NCBI RefSeq assembly: GCF_018785315.1
Contig: NZ_WQPN01000162.1
Coordinates: 1 to 57,355, forward strand
DNA from: Clostridium sp. MCC353
GTDB lineage: Bacteria > Bacillota > Clostridia > Lachnospirales > Lachnospiraceae
DNA: 57,355 bases
Direction: 5' to 3'
The translations under genes were made by a program, and so were the position numbers. Shown piece by piece: positions 8,466-17,262 of this stretch. Position 1 is the stretch's first letter. Each line of letters starts with the position of its first letter. The notes under the pieces are model-generated. The model was not told the origin of the DNA, ran no database searches, and saw only the letters and a list, made by a program, of their open reading frames with translations.

Positions 8466-8876
8466 ATGGTGGATAATAATTTTACATCAGCCATAGAAGC
8501 TTTATTTAAAGGGATGGATAATTTTGTAACGACCAAAACGGTGGTCGGAGAAGCTGTTAAAGTTGACGATGCGATCATACTGCCTCTGGTGGATGTTACA
8601 TGCGGTATGGGGGCAGGATCATTTTCTGCCAATGCCAAGAATAACGGCGGAGGCGGCATGAGCGCCAAGATGAGCCCCAGCGCGATTCTGGTAATCCAAA
8701 ACGGAAGCACCAGGCTGGTCAATATCAAAAACCAGAATACAGTCAATAAAGTCCTGGACATGGTGCCGGACATTGTCAATAAATTTACCGGCGGAAAAGT
8801 GAACGTAGGCGGTGAAGTGTCGGAGGAAGCGGTAAAAACTGCCCAGGAAATGGCAGAAATTCAGAAGAATCAGTAA
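8466..8876 (+). CDS. ytfJ: GerW family sporulation protein (YtfJ)
   Basis: A 136-residue protein with the GerW/YtfJ hallmarks: VDDAIILPLVDVTCGMGAG followed by a glycine-rich stretch and SAILVIQNG. In Bacillus subtilis the homologue is needed for normal spore germination and is made in the forespore. GAGGAAACGAGG lies just upstream of the ATG. It follows the DUF2953 gene by 68 bp, a pairing common in spore-forming Clostridia, which supports both calls. Confidence 0.93.
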   Translation: MVDNNFTSAIEALFKGMDNFVTTKTVVGEAVKVDDAIILPLVDVTCGMGAGSFSANAKNNGGGGMSAKMSPSAILVIQNGSTRLVNIKNQNTVNKVLDMVPDIVNKFTGGKVNVGGEVSEEAVKTAQEMAEIQKNQ

Positions 8877-8956
8877 GACCTTGAATATTGGACGGACATC
8901 TGCATATACTTAAATAAAGGCTTGTGAAAGCAGATGTGAAGATTTGAGGGATTTGG

Positions 8957-9094
8957 ATGAAACGTTTATGCGGCCTGATTATATTTTCAATGGGAGTAGG
9001 AATGGCAATTCTGCTGTTTGTTCCCACTACACTGACCACACTGGTTTTTGTGCTGGCCTGTTTAATTCTGGGTTATAATTTATTTTGCTGTTAA
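8957..9094 (+). CDS. Small 45-residue membrane protein
   Basis: An open frame encodes a short peptide beginning MKRLCGLIIFSMGVGMAI and ending GYNLFCC. It contains one or two hydrophobic helices split by FVPTTLTT. GAGGGA lies 6 nt upstream of the ATG. It is in the same direction as ytfJ, 80 bp downstream, and precedes a terminator. No family name is offered; small proteins of this kind are often missed by annotation. Confidence 0.65.
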   Translation: MKRLCGLIIFSMGVGMAILLFVPTTLTTLVFVLACLILGYNLFCC

Positions 9095-9138
9095 AATAAC
9101 GGCCGGTGCGTCTTGTCGGCCGGTTTTGTGTAAAAAAC

Positions 9139-9176
9139 AAGCTCCGGGCAATTGATACCGCCCGGAGCTTTAATAA
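9139..9176. terminator. Bidirectional intrinsic terminator between the ytfJ run and rpmB
   Basis: AAGCTCCGGGC and GCCCGGAGCTT form an 11-bp stem with a 10-nt loop (9139-9170). TTTAATAA follows on the forward strand and TTGTTTTTT on the reverse strand, so it can end transcription from both sides. Confidence 0.85.
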
Positions 9177-9182
9177 ATCCAA

Positions 9183-9368
9183 TTAAGCTCTTTCAACTAA
9201 GCCAGAACGTAAGCAAGAAGTACATACATACATCTTCTTAGCTCCACCGTTAACTTTAACTTTAACAGATTTTACGTTTGCTTTCCACATCTTGTTTGAA
9301 CGTCTATGTGAATGGCTCACCGCATTACCAAAGTGAGCAGCCTTTTCGCAAATTGCACATTTAGCCAT
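9183..9368 (-). CDS. rpmB: 50S ribosomal protein L28
   Basis: A 61-residue L28 with MAKCAICEKAAHFGNAVSHS and paired cysteines CAIC and CTSC, the zinc-binding (C+) form common in Clostridia. It is a late-assembling large-subunit protein. The reverse-strand start has GGAGG 7 nt upstream. The divergent arrangement rpmB / asp23-fakA is conserved in Firmicutes. Confidence 0.97.
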   Translation of the reverse strand: MAKCAICEKAAHFGNAVSHSHRRSNKMWKANVKSVKVKVNGGAKKMYVCTSCLRSGLVERA

Positions 9369-9500
9369 GATTGCACCTCCTTAAAGCTACTTGGATTCTG
9401 ATACTATAAAATCCACAACAAATGTATCTTAACAGATAAGGAAGGAATTTGCAAGAGAAAAATGAAAAATTGTATCTTTTTTTAGGAAAATAATGTATGA

Positions 9501-9529
9501 TGGACACAATATGTGGGGTGTGATATAAT
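9501..9529 (+). promoter_or_regulatory. Probable sigma-A promoter of asp23-fakA
   Basis: TGGACA (9501-9506) and TATAAT (9524-9529) with 17-bp spacing. The start codon is about 100 bp downstream, giving a leader of roughly 100 nt that contains no obvious known riboswitch. Confidence 0.75.
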
Positions 9530-9636
9530 ATCCCTACAGAGTGGATGTCCAGGCATTCCGGGAAACTGCCCGGATATAAGACCGGTTTGAAGCTTGGCTT
9601 TTAAGTGAATCTTAAAGAACGGAGGTATTGATATAT

Positions 9637-9993
9637 ATGAAGGGTCGAATCAGCAATAAACTGGGTGAAATCCAGATCAATCCCGATGTCATCGCGTTAT
9701 ATGCAGGAACCACTGCGGTTGAATGCTTTGGGATTGTGGGTATGGCGGCTGTCAGCATGAAAGACGGCCTTGTTAAGCTGTTAAAAAGAGAAAGCCTGAC
9801 TCATGGAATTAATGTGGACATTAAGGACAACCATATCACCATAGATTTTCATGTCATTGTCGCATATGGTGTAAGTATTTCTGCGGTTGCTGATAATTTA
9901 ATCGCAAATGTAAAATACAAAGTAGAAGAATTCACCGGTATGGATGTTGATAAGATCAACATTTATGTAGAAGGTGTAAGAGTGATAGATTAA
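9637..9993 (+). CDS. Asp23/Gls24 family envelope stress response protein
   Basis: A 118-residue member of the Asp23/Gls24 (DUF322, YloU) family. It shows GEIQINPDVIALYAGTTAVE near the start and VKYKVEEFTGMDVDKINIYV near the end, the typical family ends. Family members have been linked to cell-envelope stress, and YloU-type genes commonly sit next to fakA. The ATG at 9637 is chosen over an in-frame TTG at 9628, which would sit too close to the GGAGG at about 9621-9625. It is followed by fakA after 13 bp. Confidence 0.93.
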   Translation: MKGRISNKLGEIQINPDVIALYAGTTAVECFGIVGMAAVSMKDGLVKLLKRESLTHGINVDIKDNHITIDFHVIVAYGVSISAVADNLIANVKYKVEEFTGMDVDKINIYVEGVRVID

Positions 9994-10006
9994 GGAGGAG
10001 CAACCC

Positions 10007-11644
10007 GTGGATATGAAGGTTATAGATGCCAAAACGCTGCAGAAAGCGTTTTTGGCAGGAGCAAAAGGTCTGGAAGCTAAGAAGGAGTGGATTAACGAAC
10101 TGAACGTATTTCCCGTACCGGATGGAGATACGGGTACGAATATGACACTGACTATCATGGCGGCTGCGAAAGAAGTGGCTGCGATTGAACATCCAACTAT
10201 GGAGACCTTGGCAAAGGCAATATCCTCAGGATCATTAAGGGGGGCGAGAGGTAACTCAGGCGTTATCCTGTCCCAGTTGTTTAGAGGTTTTACGAAAGAG
10301 ATAAAAACAGTGGATGTGGTTACAACCACCACATTGGCCAACGCATTTGTCAGGGCTACGGAAACTGCGTACAAAGCGGTTATGAAGCCCAAGGAGGGAA
10401 CCATTCTCACCGTTGCGAAGGGGATGGCTGATAAGGCTGTGGAGCTGGTTTCACAGACGGAAGATATCATCCCATTCTGCGAAAAACTGATTGAACACGG
10501 AGACTATGTACTCAGCCAGACCCCTGAGATGCTGCCTGTATTAAAGCAGGCCGGCGTTGTGGATTCCGGCGGCCAGGGGCTGATGCAGGTGCTCAAAGGA
10601 GCCCTGGACGGGCTTTGCGGCAAAGAGATCGACCTTACAGTCGAAAAGAGCAAACCGGCGGCCAGGCCGGCAGGAGCGGCGGGGACAGAAGATTTTGATA
10701 TCAGATACGGCTACTGCACGGAATTTATCATCAATGTGGAAAAACATTATGATCTGAATACGGAACAGGAATTTAAAGGCTATCTGGAGTCCATCGGGGA
10801 TTCCATTGTTGTGGTTTCCGATGACGATGTGGTGAAAGTACATGTCCATACCAATGATCCGGGTCTTGCTATCCAAAAAGCCCTCACCTATGGCTCTTTA
10901 TCGCGTATGAAGATCGATAATATGCGGGAAGAACATCAGGAAAGGCTGATTAAAGAATCGGAAAAGAAGCCGGAAGAGCCCAGAAAACCTTACGGATTCA
11001 TCGCTGTTTCCATCGGGGACGGACTTGGAGAGATTTTTAAGGGAATCGGCGCAGATTACCTGATTGAAGGCGGACAGACCATGAATCCCAGCACGGAAGA
11101 TGTTTTGAATGCCATTGACCGTGTCAATGCGGATACCATATATATCCTGCCCAACAATAAAAATATTATACTGGCTGCGGAGCAGGCCAAAAGCCTGACA
11201 GCGGATAAAGAGATCGTGGTGGTTCCTTCCAAGACGGTTCCTCAGGGGATCACAGCTTTGATCAACTTCGCTCCGGATTTGTCTCCGGAAGAGAATACCC
11301 GCAATATGGTGACGGAGATGGGGAAAGTGAAAACCGGCCAGGTCACCTATGCAGTGCGCACGACTATGATCGACGGAATGGAGATACAGGAAGGCGATAT
11401 CATGGGCCTGGGGGATCATGGAATGCTGACTGTGGGTAAATCCGTTGAAAAGACAGCGGTAGAAGCGCTGAAAAAAATGGTGGATGAAGATTCTGAACTG
11501 ATCAGCGTTTATTACGGCTGTGATGTGACTGAGGAAGAGGCAGGCAGGGTGCTTGAACAGATGCAGGAAGCCTGTCCGGAATGTGAGATTGAACTTCACA
11601 GCGGCGGCCAGCCAATCTACTACTATTTGATTTCTGTAGAATAA
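10007..11644 (+). CDS. fakA: DAK2 domain-containing fatty acid kinase catalytic subunit (YloV/FakA)
   Basis: A 545-residue protein with an N-terminal DAK2/DhaL kinase domain (about 1-205; NVFPVPDGDTGTNM binds ATP-Mg, then SGSLRGARGNSGVILSQ) and a C-terminal DegV-like region. The FakA family phosphorylates FakB-bound fatty acids for entry into phospholipid synthesis. The GTG at 10007 is preferred because AAGGAGG is 8 nt upstream; the ATG at 10013 is an alternative. Pairing with asp23/yloU and nearby recG matches the conserved yloU-yloV-recG order. Confidence 0.93.
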   Translation: MDMKVIDAKTLQKAFLAGAKGLEAKKEWINELNVFPVPDGDTGTNMTLTIMAAAKEVAAIEHPTMETLAKAISSGSLRGARGNSGVILSQLFRGFTKEIKTVDVVTTTTLANAFVRATETAYKAVMKPKEGTILTVAKGMADKAVELVSQTEDIIPFCEKLIEHGDYVLSQTPEMLPVLKQAGVVDSGGQGLMQVLKGALDGLCGKEIDLTVEKSKPAARPAGAAGTEDFDIRYGYCTEFIINVEKHYDLNTEQEFKGYLESIGDSIVVVSDDDVVKVHVHTNDPGLAIQKALTYGSLSRMKIDNMREEHQERLIKESEKKPEEPRKPYGFIAVSIGDGLGEIFKGIGADYLIEGGQTMNPSTEDVLNAIDRVNADTIYILPNNKNIILAAEQAKSLTADKEIVVVPSKTVPQGITALINFAPDLSPEENTRNMVTEMGKVKTGQVTYAVRTTMIDGMEIQEGDIMGLGDHGMLTVGKSVEKTAVEALKKMVDEDSELISVYYGCDVTEEEAGRVLEQMQEACPECEIELHSGGQPIYYYLISVE

Positions 11645-11655
11645 ACCAGGATAAC

Positions 11656-11690
11656 CAGGAGAGAATCGGGAAACCGGTTCTCCTTCTTTG
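11656..11690 (+). terminator. Possible intrinsic terminator after fakA
   Basis: CAGGAGAGAATCGG and CCGGTTCTCC can form a stem with a GAAA tetraloop and one internal mismatch, followed by TTCTTT. The U-tract is short, so partial readthrough into recG is likely. Confidence 0.5.
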
Positions 11691-11721
11691 TAGTACCAGG
11701 CGCGCTTTAATATTTAAGAAT

Positions 11722-13794
11722 GTGAGAATGAACATGGAAGGGAATCAACAATCAATTACAGCGGTTAAGGGAGTTGGAGAAAAGACGGCCAAGCTGTTTG
11801 AAAAGCTGGGAATTTCCACGCTGGACGATCTGCTCCACTATTACCCCAGAGCTTACGATACATTTGAACCTCCTGCGGCCATCGGAGGGCTGAAACCGGA
11901 TACCACTGCGGCTGTAGCCGGTATTCTGCCCAAATCCCCGGTTGTAAAAAGGTTCAGCCATATTCAGGTGATTACAGTCACTTTAAAGGATCCTACCGGA
12001 AGCCTGCAACTCACCTGGTTTAACATGCCGTTTCTGGCGGTGACCTTAAAAGCCGGAAACCGTTTTATCTTCCGGGGCAGGGTAGTGAAAAAAAGCGGGC
12101 GGCTGGTAATGGAACAGCCGGAAATCTTTACGCCGGATACCTATGAACCGGTGATGCATTCCATGCAGCCCATATATGGGCAGACCAAGGGGCTGAGCAA
12201 TAAAACCATCACCAAAACCTGCCTGGAAGCCCTGGCCATGAGGCAGATGGAACGTGATTATATGCCGCCGGAGATCAGGCGGAGACACGAACTGGCGGAA
12301 TATAATTATGCCATTGAGCACATCCATTTTCCAACGGACAAAAAGGAGCTGCTTTTTGCCAGAAGACGGCTGGTTTTCGACGAGTTTTTTATGTTTCTTC
12401 TGGCTGTGCGCTATTTAAAAGATAAAAGGGAAGACCAGAAGAGCAGCTATGTAATTCCTCCGTCAGAAGAGGTTAAACGGCTGATAGCAGAACTTCCTTA
12501 CGAGCTGACGAAGGCACAGAAAAAGGTGCTGGATGAAGTAAACCATGATTTATCTGGCGGTTTGGTCATGAACCGGCTGATCCAGGGAGATGTGGGATCG
12601 GGAAAGACGATCATAGCTGTTCTGGCACTGCTACAGACAGCCTGCAGCGGCTTTCAGGGAGCCATGATGGCGCCTACGGAAGTATTGGCGAAACAGCATT
12701 ACGAATCCATAACGGAGTTATTCGAAGCTCATGGCATTGATAAAAAGCTGGTTTTGATCACCGGCTCCATGACGGCGAAGGAAAAACGGCTGGCCTATGA
12801 AAAAGCCGCCTCCCATGAAGCGGATATCATAATCGGCACCCATGCGCTGATTCAGGAAAAGGTTATTTATGATAAACTGGCCCTTGTGATTACCGATGAA
12901 CAGCACCGGTTCGGCGTGGGACAGAGGGAGGCCCTGGGCAACAAAGGGCAGGAACCCCACGTAATGGTAATGAGCGCAACCCCGATTCCCAGGACACTGG
13001 CCATCATCATCTATGGAGATCTGGATATTTCCATCATAGACGAACTTCCTGCAAACCGCCTTCCCATTAAAAACTGTGTGGTCAGCACCTCATACCGCAA
13101 AAAAGCTTATGAGTTTATCGCTAAGGAGGCCAATGCCGGCCGCCAGGCTTATGTGATTTGTCCGATGGTAGAGGAGAGCGAGATGATCGAGGCGGAGAAT
13201 GTCATCGATTATACAAAACTGCTGAAAAAAGAGCTTCCACCGGCAATTCATGTGGAATATCTTCATGGAAAAATGAAGGCAAAAGAAAAAAATAAGATCA
13301 TGGAACGGTTTGCCGCCAATGAAATCCAGGTTTTGGTATCCACAACCGTTGTGGAAGTCGGCGTCAACGTGCCCAACGCTACGGTTATGATGATAGAGAA
13401 TGCAGAGCGGTTCGGTCTGGCACAGCTCCATCAGCTCAGGGGAAGGGTGGGAAGAGGAAAACACCAATCCTACTGTATTATGGTGAACTGTTCCGATCAG
13501 GATGGAACCCAGGAACGTCTGGACATATTAAACAGGTCCAATGACGGATTTTATATTGCGTCGGAGGATTTGAAGCTGAGGGGGCCGGGGGATATTTTCG
13601 GCATCCGCCAGAGCGGCGATCTGGAATTTAAGCTGGCTGATATCTTCACAGATGCCAATATCCTGAAAACTGTTGCAGATGAAGTGAAACATTTGTTCGA
13701 AGTGGATGAAAAGCTTGAAAGGGAAGAACACAGGGAATTAAAGCGGAAAATGGACCGTTTTTTAGAAAAAAGTTATGAAAAGCTGAATTTATAA
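11722..13794 (+). CDS. recG: ATP-dependent DNA helicase RecG
   Basis: RecG remodels stalled replication forks and Holliday junctions. The 690-residue protein has the N-terminal wedge/OB domain (about 1-190; AVKGVGEKTAKLF, LLHYYPRAY), Walker A GDVGSGKT at about 289-296, the DEQH box DEQHRFG at about 391, and C-terminal helicase motifs (VSTTVVEVGVN, QLRGRVGRG). The start is uncertain: GTG 11722, ATG 11728 and ATG 11734 are all in frame and no strong ribosome binding site decides; the family usually starts shortly before the helix-hairpin-helix segment. Confidence 0.96.
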   Translation: MRMNMEGNQQSITAVKGVGEKTAKLFEKLGISTLDDLLHYYPRAYDTFEPPAAIGGLKPDTTAAVAGILPKSPVVKRFSHIQVITVTLKDPTGSLQLTWFNMPFLAVTLKAGNRFIFRGRVVKKSGRLVMEQPEIFTPDTYEPVMHSMQPIYGQTKGLSNKTITKTCLEALAMRQMERDYMPPEIRRRHELAEYNYAIEHIHFPTDKKELLFARRRLVFDEFFMFLLAVRYLKDKREDQKSSYVIPPSEEVKRLIAELPYELTKAQKKVLDEVNHDLSGGLVMNRLIQGDVGSGKTIIAVLALLQTACSGFQGAMMAPTEVLAKQHYESITELFEAHGIDKKLVLITGSMTAKEKRLAYEKAASHEADIIIGTHALIQEKVIYDKLALVITDEQHRFGVGQREALGNKGQEPHVMVMSATPIPRTLAIIIYGDLDISIIDELPANRLPIKNCVVSTSYRKKAYEFIAKEANAGRQAYVICPMVEESEMIEAENVIDYTKLLKKELPPAIHVEYLHGKMKAKEKNKIMERFAANEIQVLVSTTVVEVGVNVPNATVMMIENAERFGLAQLHQLRGRVGRGKHQSYCIMVNCSDQDGTQERLDILNRSNDGFYIASEDLKLRGPGDIFGIRQSGDLEFKLADIFTDANILKTVADEVKHLFEVDEKLEREEHRELKRKMDRFLEKSYEKLNL

Positions 13795-13891
13795 TTTTTA
13801 GATATAAAAAGTTCAGATTATTTTCATATCTTACTTGGATAAAATGTGTTATAGTTAGAAAAGAAAAAACAAATGAAAGAGGTTTTATAAT

Positions 13892-14338
13892 ATGATAGAT
13901 TCTAATGGACCGGTATTAAATACCAGACTTGTGAATGCGATGCAGGAGATGTTAAAAGATAATAACGAGAAAACCCGCGCCAAGATGGTGTCTGCTTTGA
14001 TGGGTTCAACCATGCTCTCCCCTGTAGTCCGCCAGATTGCGGTTTCGGATGAGGCGAAGAAACAGGGCAATGCCAGATTCAGCTTTACCATGATCCAGAA
14101 TGATAAAGGGAACAAGTATTTCATGGCATTTACCGATTGGGCTTCCCTGAACAAATGGAAAAAGGAACCTGGACAGCAGGTAGTCCACATGGAATTTGAT
14201 GATTTCGCGGCCATTGTTTTGAGAAAAGGCAGCAATATGGCGGGATTTGTGATCAATGCGTATGGAGAGAATGTTACCATATCCAGAGAGCTGATCATTT
14301 CCCTGAAAAAACAGAAAGACGAGAAGAACAACCATTAA
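13892..14338 (+). CDS. SseB family protein
   Basis: A 148-residue protein resembling the SseB N-terminal domain: TRLVNAMQEM at the start, FSFTMIQNDKGNKYFMAFTD in the middle (a beta-rich ligand-like segment) and the typical VVHMEFDDFAAIV. The biochemical role of these domains is not settled. AGAGG lies about 11 nt upstream of the ATG. It stands alone between recG and the convergent prs gene, and ends 30 bp before a shared terminator. Confidence 0.8.
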   Translation: MIDSNGPVLNTRLVNAMQEMLKDNNEKTRAKMVSALMGSTMLSPVVRQIAVSDEAKKQGNARFSFTMIQNDKGNKYFMAFTDWASLNKWKKEPGQQVVHMEFDDFAAIVLRKGSNMAGFVINAYGENVTISRELIISLKKQKDEKNNH

Positions 14339-14367
14339 TTGTTTAAGTCTGAAAGCAGTTAAACGCC

Positions 14368-14412
14368 CAGGCGCCGGTTAAATGACCGTATAAAGTCATT
14401 GACCGGCGCCTG
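14368..14412. terminator. Bidirectional terminator between sseB-like gene and prs
   Basis: CAGGCGCCGGT (14368-14378) pairs with ACCGGCGCCTG (14402-14412), with an inner AATGAC/GTCATT stem. TTTTGGCCTTTT follows on the forward strand. It lies between two convergent genes. Confidence 0.85.
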
Positions 14413-14422
14413 TTTTGGCCTT

Positions 14423-15631
14423 TTATTGGATTGTCTGATAATATTCAAATCCGTCTGCCTGATATCTGCGAACCAGTTTCTGGATTTTAGCTGTTGGTGA
14501 AAGCGCCGCTCCGATTGAAACATCGTGGTTAAAGGAATTGATGATTGCCGCTATATATTTGCTCATATCGGCTTCCAGATACCAATCACGTGTTAACAGG
14601 GCGGCCGGCCGGTAATTTAAGTTGGTGGTGATCACATAGTCGATATAGCCCTTTGCATAGAACTCATCAAACTTGTCCAGGCCGCTGGTGAAAAGTCCGA
14701 AGGTACAGCAGATGATTACTTTCTTCGCTTTCCGCTCTTTTAATTCTTTGGCAGTGTCCAGCATGCTTTCGCCGGAAGAGATCATATCATCAATGATCAG
14801 TACGGTTTTATTCTCCACAGAAGCCCCTAAAAACTCATGGGCTACAATAGGGTTCCGTCCGTTAATCACCCGGGAATAATCCCGTCTCTTATAAAACATA
14901 CCCATATCCACGCTCAGGTTGTTGGCAAGGTAGACGGCCCGGTCCATAGCGCCTTCATCAGGGCTGATTACCATCAGATGTTCTTTGTCGATCTGCAGGT
15001 TTTTATCGTGGGCGAACAGGGCTTTGATGAACTGGTATGTAGGCATAAAGTTGTCAAAGCCGTTGAGGGGAATGGCGTTTTGAACCCGGGGATCGTGGGC
15101 GTCAAAGGTGATGATGTTGCTGACCCCCATGGAAACCAGTTCCTCTAAAGCCATAGCGCAGTCCAAAGATTCCCGCTTTGTGCGCTTGTGCTGGCGCCCT
15201 TCATACAGAAAAGGCATGATAACATTGACGCGGTGGGCCGTATCGGCACAGGCGCCGATTATACGTTTTAAATCCTGAAAATGGTCGTCCGGAGACATGT
15301 GGTTGGTATATCCGCTTACCGTATAGGGGATGCTGTAATTAGTTACATCCACCATAGCAAAAATATCGGCTCCGCGGACGGATTCATGGATCTGGGCCTT
15401 TGCCTCCCCTGTGCCGAACCTTGGGCAGGAACAGTTCAGCAGATAGGAATCCACATCATATCCGCGGTAGTGAAGGTCTTCCTTGCGGCGGATTAATTCT
15501 TCCGTATCATTTCTTCTGAATTTAACAATGTGGTCATTAACCATCTGAGCCAGATCCCTGCAGCTTTCCAGAGCGGCAATTTTAAGCGGCGCAACCGGAA
15601 GAATGTCGTTGAAAACATAATTATTAGCCAT
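14423..15631 (-). CDS. prs: Ribose-phosphate pyrophosphokinase, long divergent form
   Basis: PRPP synthetase transfers pyrophosphate from ATP to ribose-5-phosphate for nucleotide, histidine and NAD synthesis. The PRPP loop VLIIDDMISSGESM and an ISPDEGAMDRA segment are clear, as is DAHDPRVQNAIP in place of the usual DLHxxQIQGFF signature. At 402 residues it is about 85 longer than the standard enzyme. The ATG at 15631 (MANNYVF) has AGGAG 8 nt upstream; the GTG at 15640 overlaps that site. It is monocistronic, with its own leader and promoter. Confidence 0.88.
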   Translation of the reverse strand: MANNYVFNDILPVAPLKIAALESCRDLAQMVNDHIVKFRRNDTEELIRRKEDLHYRGYDVDSYLLNCSCPRFGTGEAKAQIHESVRGADIFAMVDVTNYSIPYTVSGYTNHMSPDDHFQDLKRIIGACADTAHRVNVIMPFLYEGRQHKRTKRESLDCAMALEELVSMGVSNIITFDAHDPRVQNAIPLNGFDNFMPTYQFIKALFAHDKNLQIDKEHLMVISPDEGAMDRAVYLANNLSVDMGMFYKRRDYSRVINGRNPIVAHEFLGASVENKTVLIIDDMISSGESMLDTAKELKERKAKKVIICCTFGLFTSGLDKFDEFYAKGYIDYVITTNLNYRPAALLTRDWYLEADMSKYIAAIINSFNHDVSIGAALSPTAKIQKLVRRYQADGFEYYQTIQ

Positions 15632-15655
15632 GAGCAGCACTCCTTTATTTTGTCA

Positions 15656-15710
15656 GCATATACCCGCAGAAAGCGGGAACATACACGGGTATATGCCTGC
15701 CGGCTGCGGG
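15656..15710 (-). promoter_or_regulatory. Structured leader of prs with two mutually exclusive hairpins
   Basis: On the reverse strand GCATATACCCG (15696-15686) pairs with CGGGTATATGC (15666-15656). Alternatively CCCGCAG (15710-15704) can pair with CTGCGGG (15669-15663). The two pairings share the same downstream segment and cannot form together. Both lie between the predicted transcription start and the prs ribosome binding site. A regulatory switch is an inference; it matches no riboswitch I know. Confidence 0.45.
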
Positions 15711-15735
15711 TGATTCGTAAAAACATTTACATTCA

Positions 15736-15765
15736 TTTATATCATTATTCGACAACGCACGTCAA
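15736..15765 (-). promoter_or_regulatory. Probable sigma-A promoter of prs
   Basis: On the reverse strand TTGACG (15765-15760) and TATAAA (15741-15736) are separated by 18 bp. The predicted leader is about 95-100 nt. Confidence 0.65.
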
Positions 15766-15900
15766 TAGATAACCGGGATTTTGCGAAAAAAACCATAACT
15801 GTTCAGACTTGTATGTTACAAAAAACCTGAAAGTGATTCCTTTACAAAGGGAATTAATATTGATATGATAGATCCATATGAAAGAAAGGTCAAAGATTTT

Positions 15901-17259
15901 ATGAAGAAAACAGAACACATTATCAAGTCCGTAGATCCGGGATCGATTGCAGAAGAATTGGAGCTGGAGCCGGGAGACTGCCTGGTTTCCATTGACGGGC
16001 ATGAGATAGAAGATATTTTTGATTATGAATACTATGTAAACAGTGAGTCCATGGTGATGCTGATCCGCAAACCGGACGGGGAAGAATGGGAACTTGAAAT
16101 TGAAAACGATTATGAAGATCTGGGCATAACTTTTGAAAATGGCCTGATGAGCGATTACCGTTCCTGCAGGAACAAATGCATTTTCTGCTTTATCGACCAG
16201 ATGCCTCCGGGAATGAGAGAGACCCTGTATTTTAAAGATGACGATTCCAGGCTCTCTTTTTTACAGGGAAATTATATCACCCTGACCAATATGGATGATA
16301 AGGATATTGACCGGATCATCCGGTTCAAGCTTTCGCCCATCAACATATCCGTCCACACCACCAATCCCCAGCTCCGCTGTAAGATGCTGAACAACCGTTT
16401 TGCCGGAGAAGCTCTTAAAAAGATTGACAGGCTGTTTGACGCAGAGACGCCGATGAACGGGCAGGTGGTGCTGTGTAAAGGGGTGAATGACGGGGAAGAA
16501 CTGAACCGTACCATTGAGGATCTGAGCCGTTATCTCCCTTATATGGAAAGTGTGTCTGTGGTTCCTGTGGGCATTTCCAAGTTCCGGGACGGCCTTTTCC
16601 CCATGGAGCCCATTGGGAAAGAGGATGCCGAACGGACCATAGATCTGATCGAAAGCTGGCAGAAAAAGCTGTTCGCCCAATATGGGACCCATTTTATCCA
16701 TGCCAGCGATGAGTTCTACATTCTGGCCGGGCGTCAGGTCCCTGAGGAAGAGCGGTATGACGGGTATCTCCAGTTGGAGAACGGAGTTGGGATGATCCGC
16801 CTGATGACGGAGGAAGTGAAGCAGGCTTTGGAGCAGATGGAAGGGGATGGCAGGCAGGATGAGCTTTCCATCGCCACGGGACGTCTGGCGGCCAGGTTTT
16901 TACAGGAGTTCGTCGAAGAAATCAGGGTTAAATATCCCGGGATTCTGGTTCATGTCTACCCCATAACCAATTACTTTTTCGGGGAATCCATCACTGTGGC
17001 CGGATTAATTACGGGACAGGATTTAATCGGACAGTTAAAAGACCGGAAACTGGGCAGCCGGCTGCTTCTGCCGGCCTGTATGTTTAGGAGCGGGGAAGAG
17101 GTGTTTTTAGATGATATCACCCGCAGCGAGGTACAAAATGCTTTACAAGTTCCGGTTAATATTGTAAAATCAAGCGGACAAGATTTTGTACAGGCAGTTT
17201 TATGTCCGGAATACACAGAAGAAACTGAATATGAGGGATATGAGTTAAAGGAGATATAG
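15901..17259 (+). CDS. DUF512 family radical SAM protein with N-terminal PDZ domain
   Basis: A 452-residue protein with a PDZ-like N-terminus (SVDPGSIAEELELEPGD, about 8-70), a radical SAM-type CxxxCxxC at about residues 89-96 (CRNKCIFCF) and a C-terminal DUF512 region (NYFFGESITVAGLITGQD). The family is conserved in Clostridia, often directly upstream of der as here (3-bp gap). Its substrate is not established. The ATG at 15901 (MKKTEHIIKSV) fits the usual family start; an in-frame ATG at 15865 is possible, and neither has a strong ribosome binding site. Confidence 0.9.
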   Translation: MKKTEHIIKSVDPGSIAEELELEPGDCLVSIDGHEIEDIFDYEYYVNSESMVMLIRKPDGEEWELEIENDYEDLGITFENGLMSDYRSCRNKCIFCFIDQMPPGMRETLYFKDDDSRLSFLQGNYITLTNMDDKDIDRIIRFKLSPINISVHTTNPQLRCKMLNNRFAGEALKKIDRLFDAETPMNGQVVLCKGVNDGEELNRTIEDLSRYLPYMESVSVVPVGISKFRDGLFPMEPIGKEDAERTIDLIESWQKKLFAQYGTHFIHASDEFYILAGRQVPEEERYDGYLQLENGVGMIRLMTEEVKQALEQMEGDGRQDELSIATGRLAARFLQEFVEEIRVKYPGILVHVYPITNYFFGESITVAGLITGQDLIGQLKDRKLGSRLLLPACMFRSGEEVFLDDITRSEVQNALQVPVNIVKSSGQDFVQAVLCPEYTEETEYEGYELKEI

Positions 17260-17262
17260 CAT

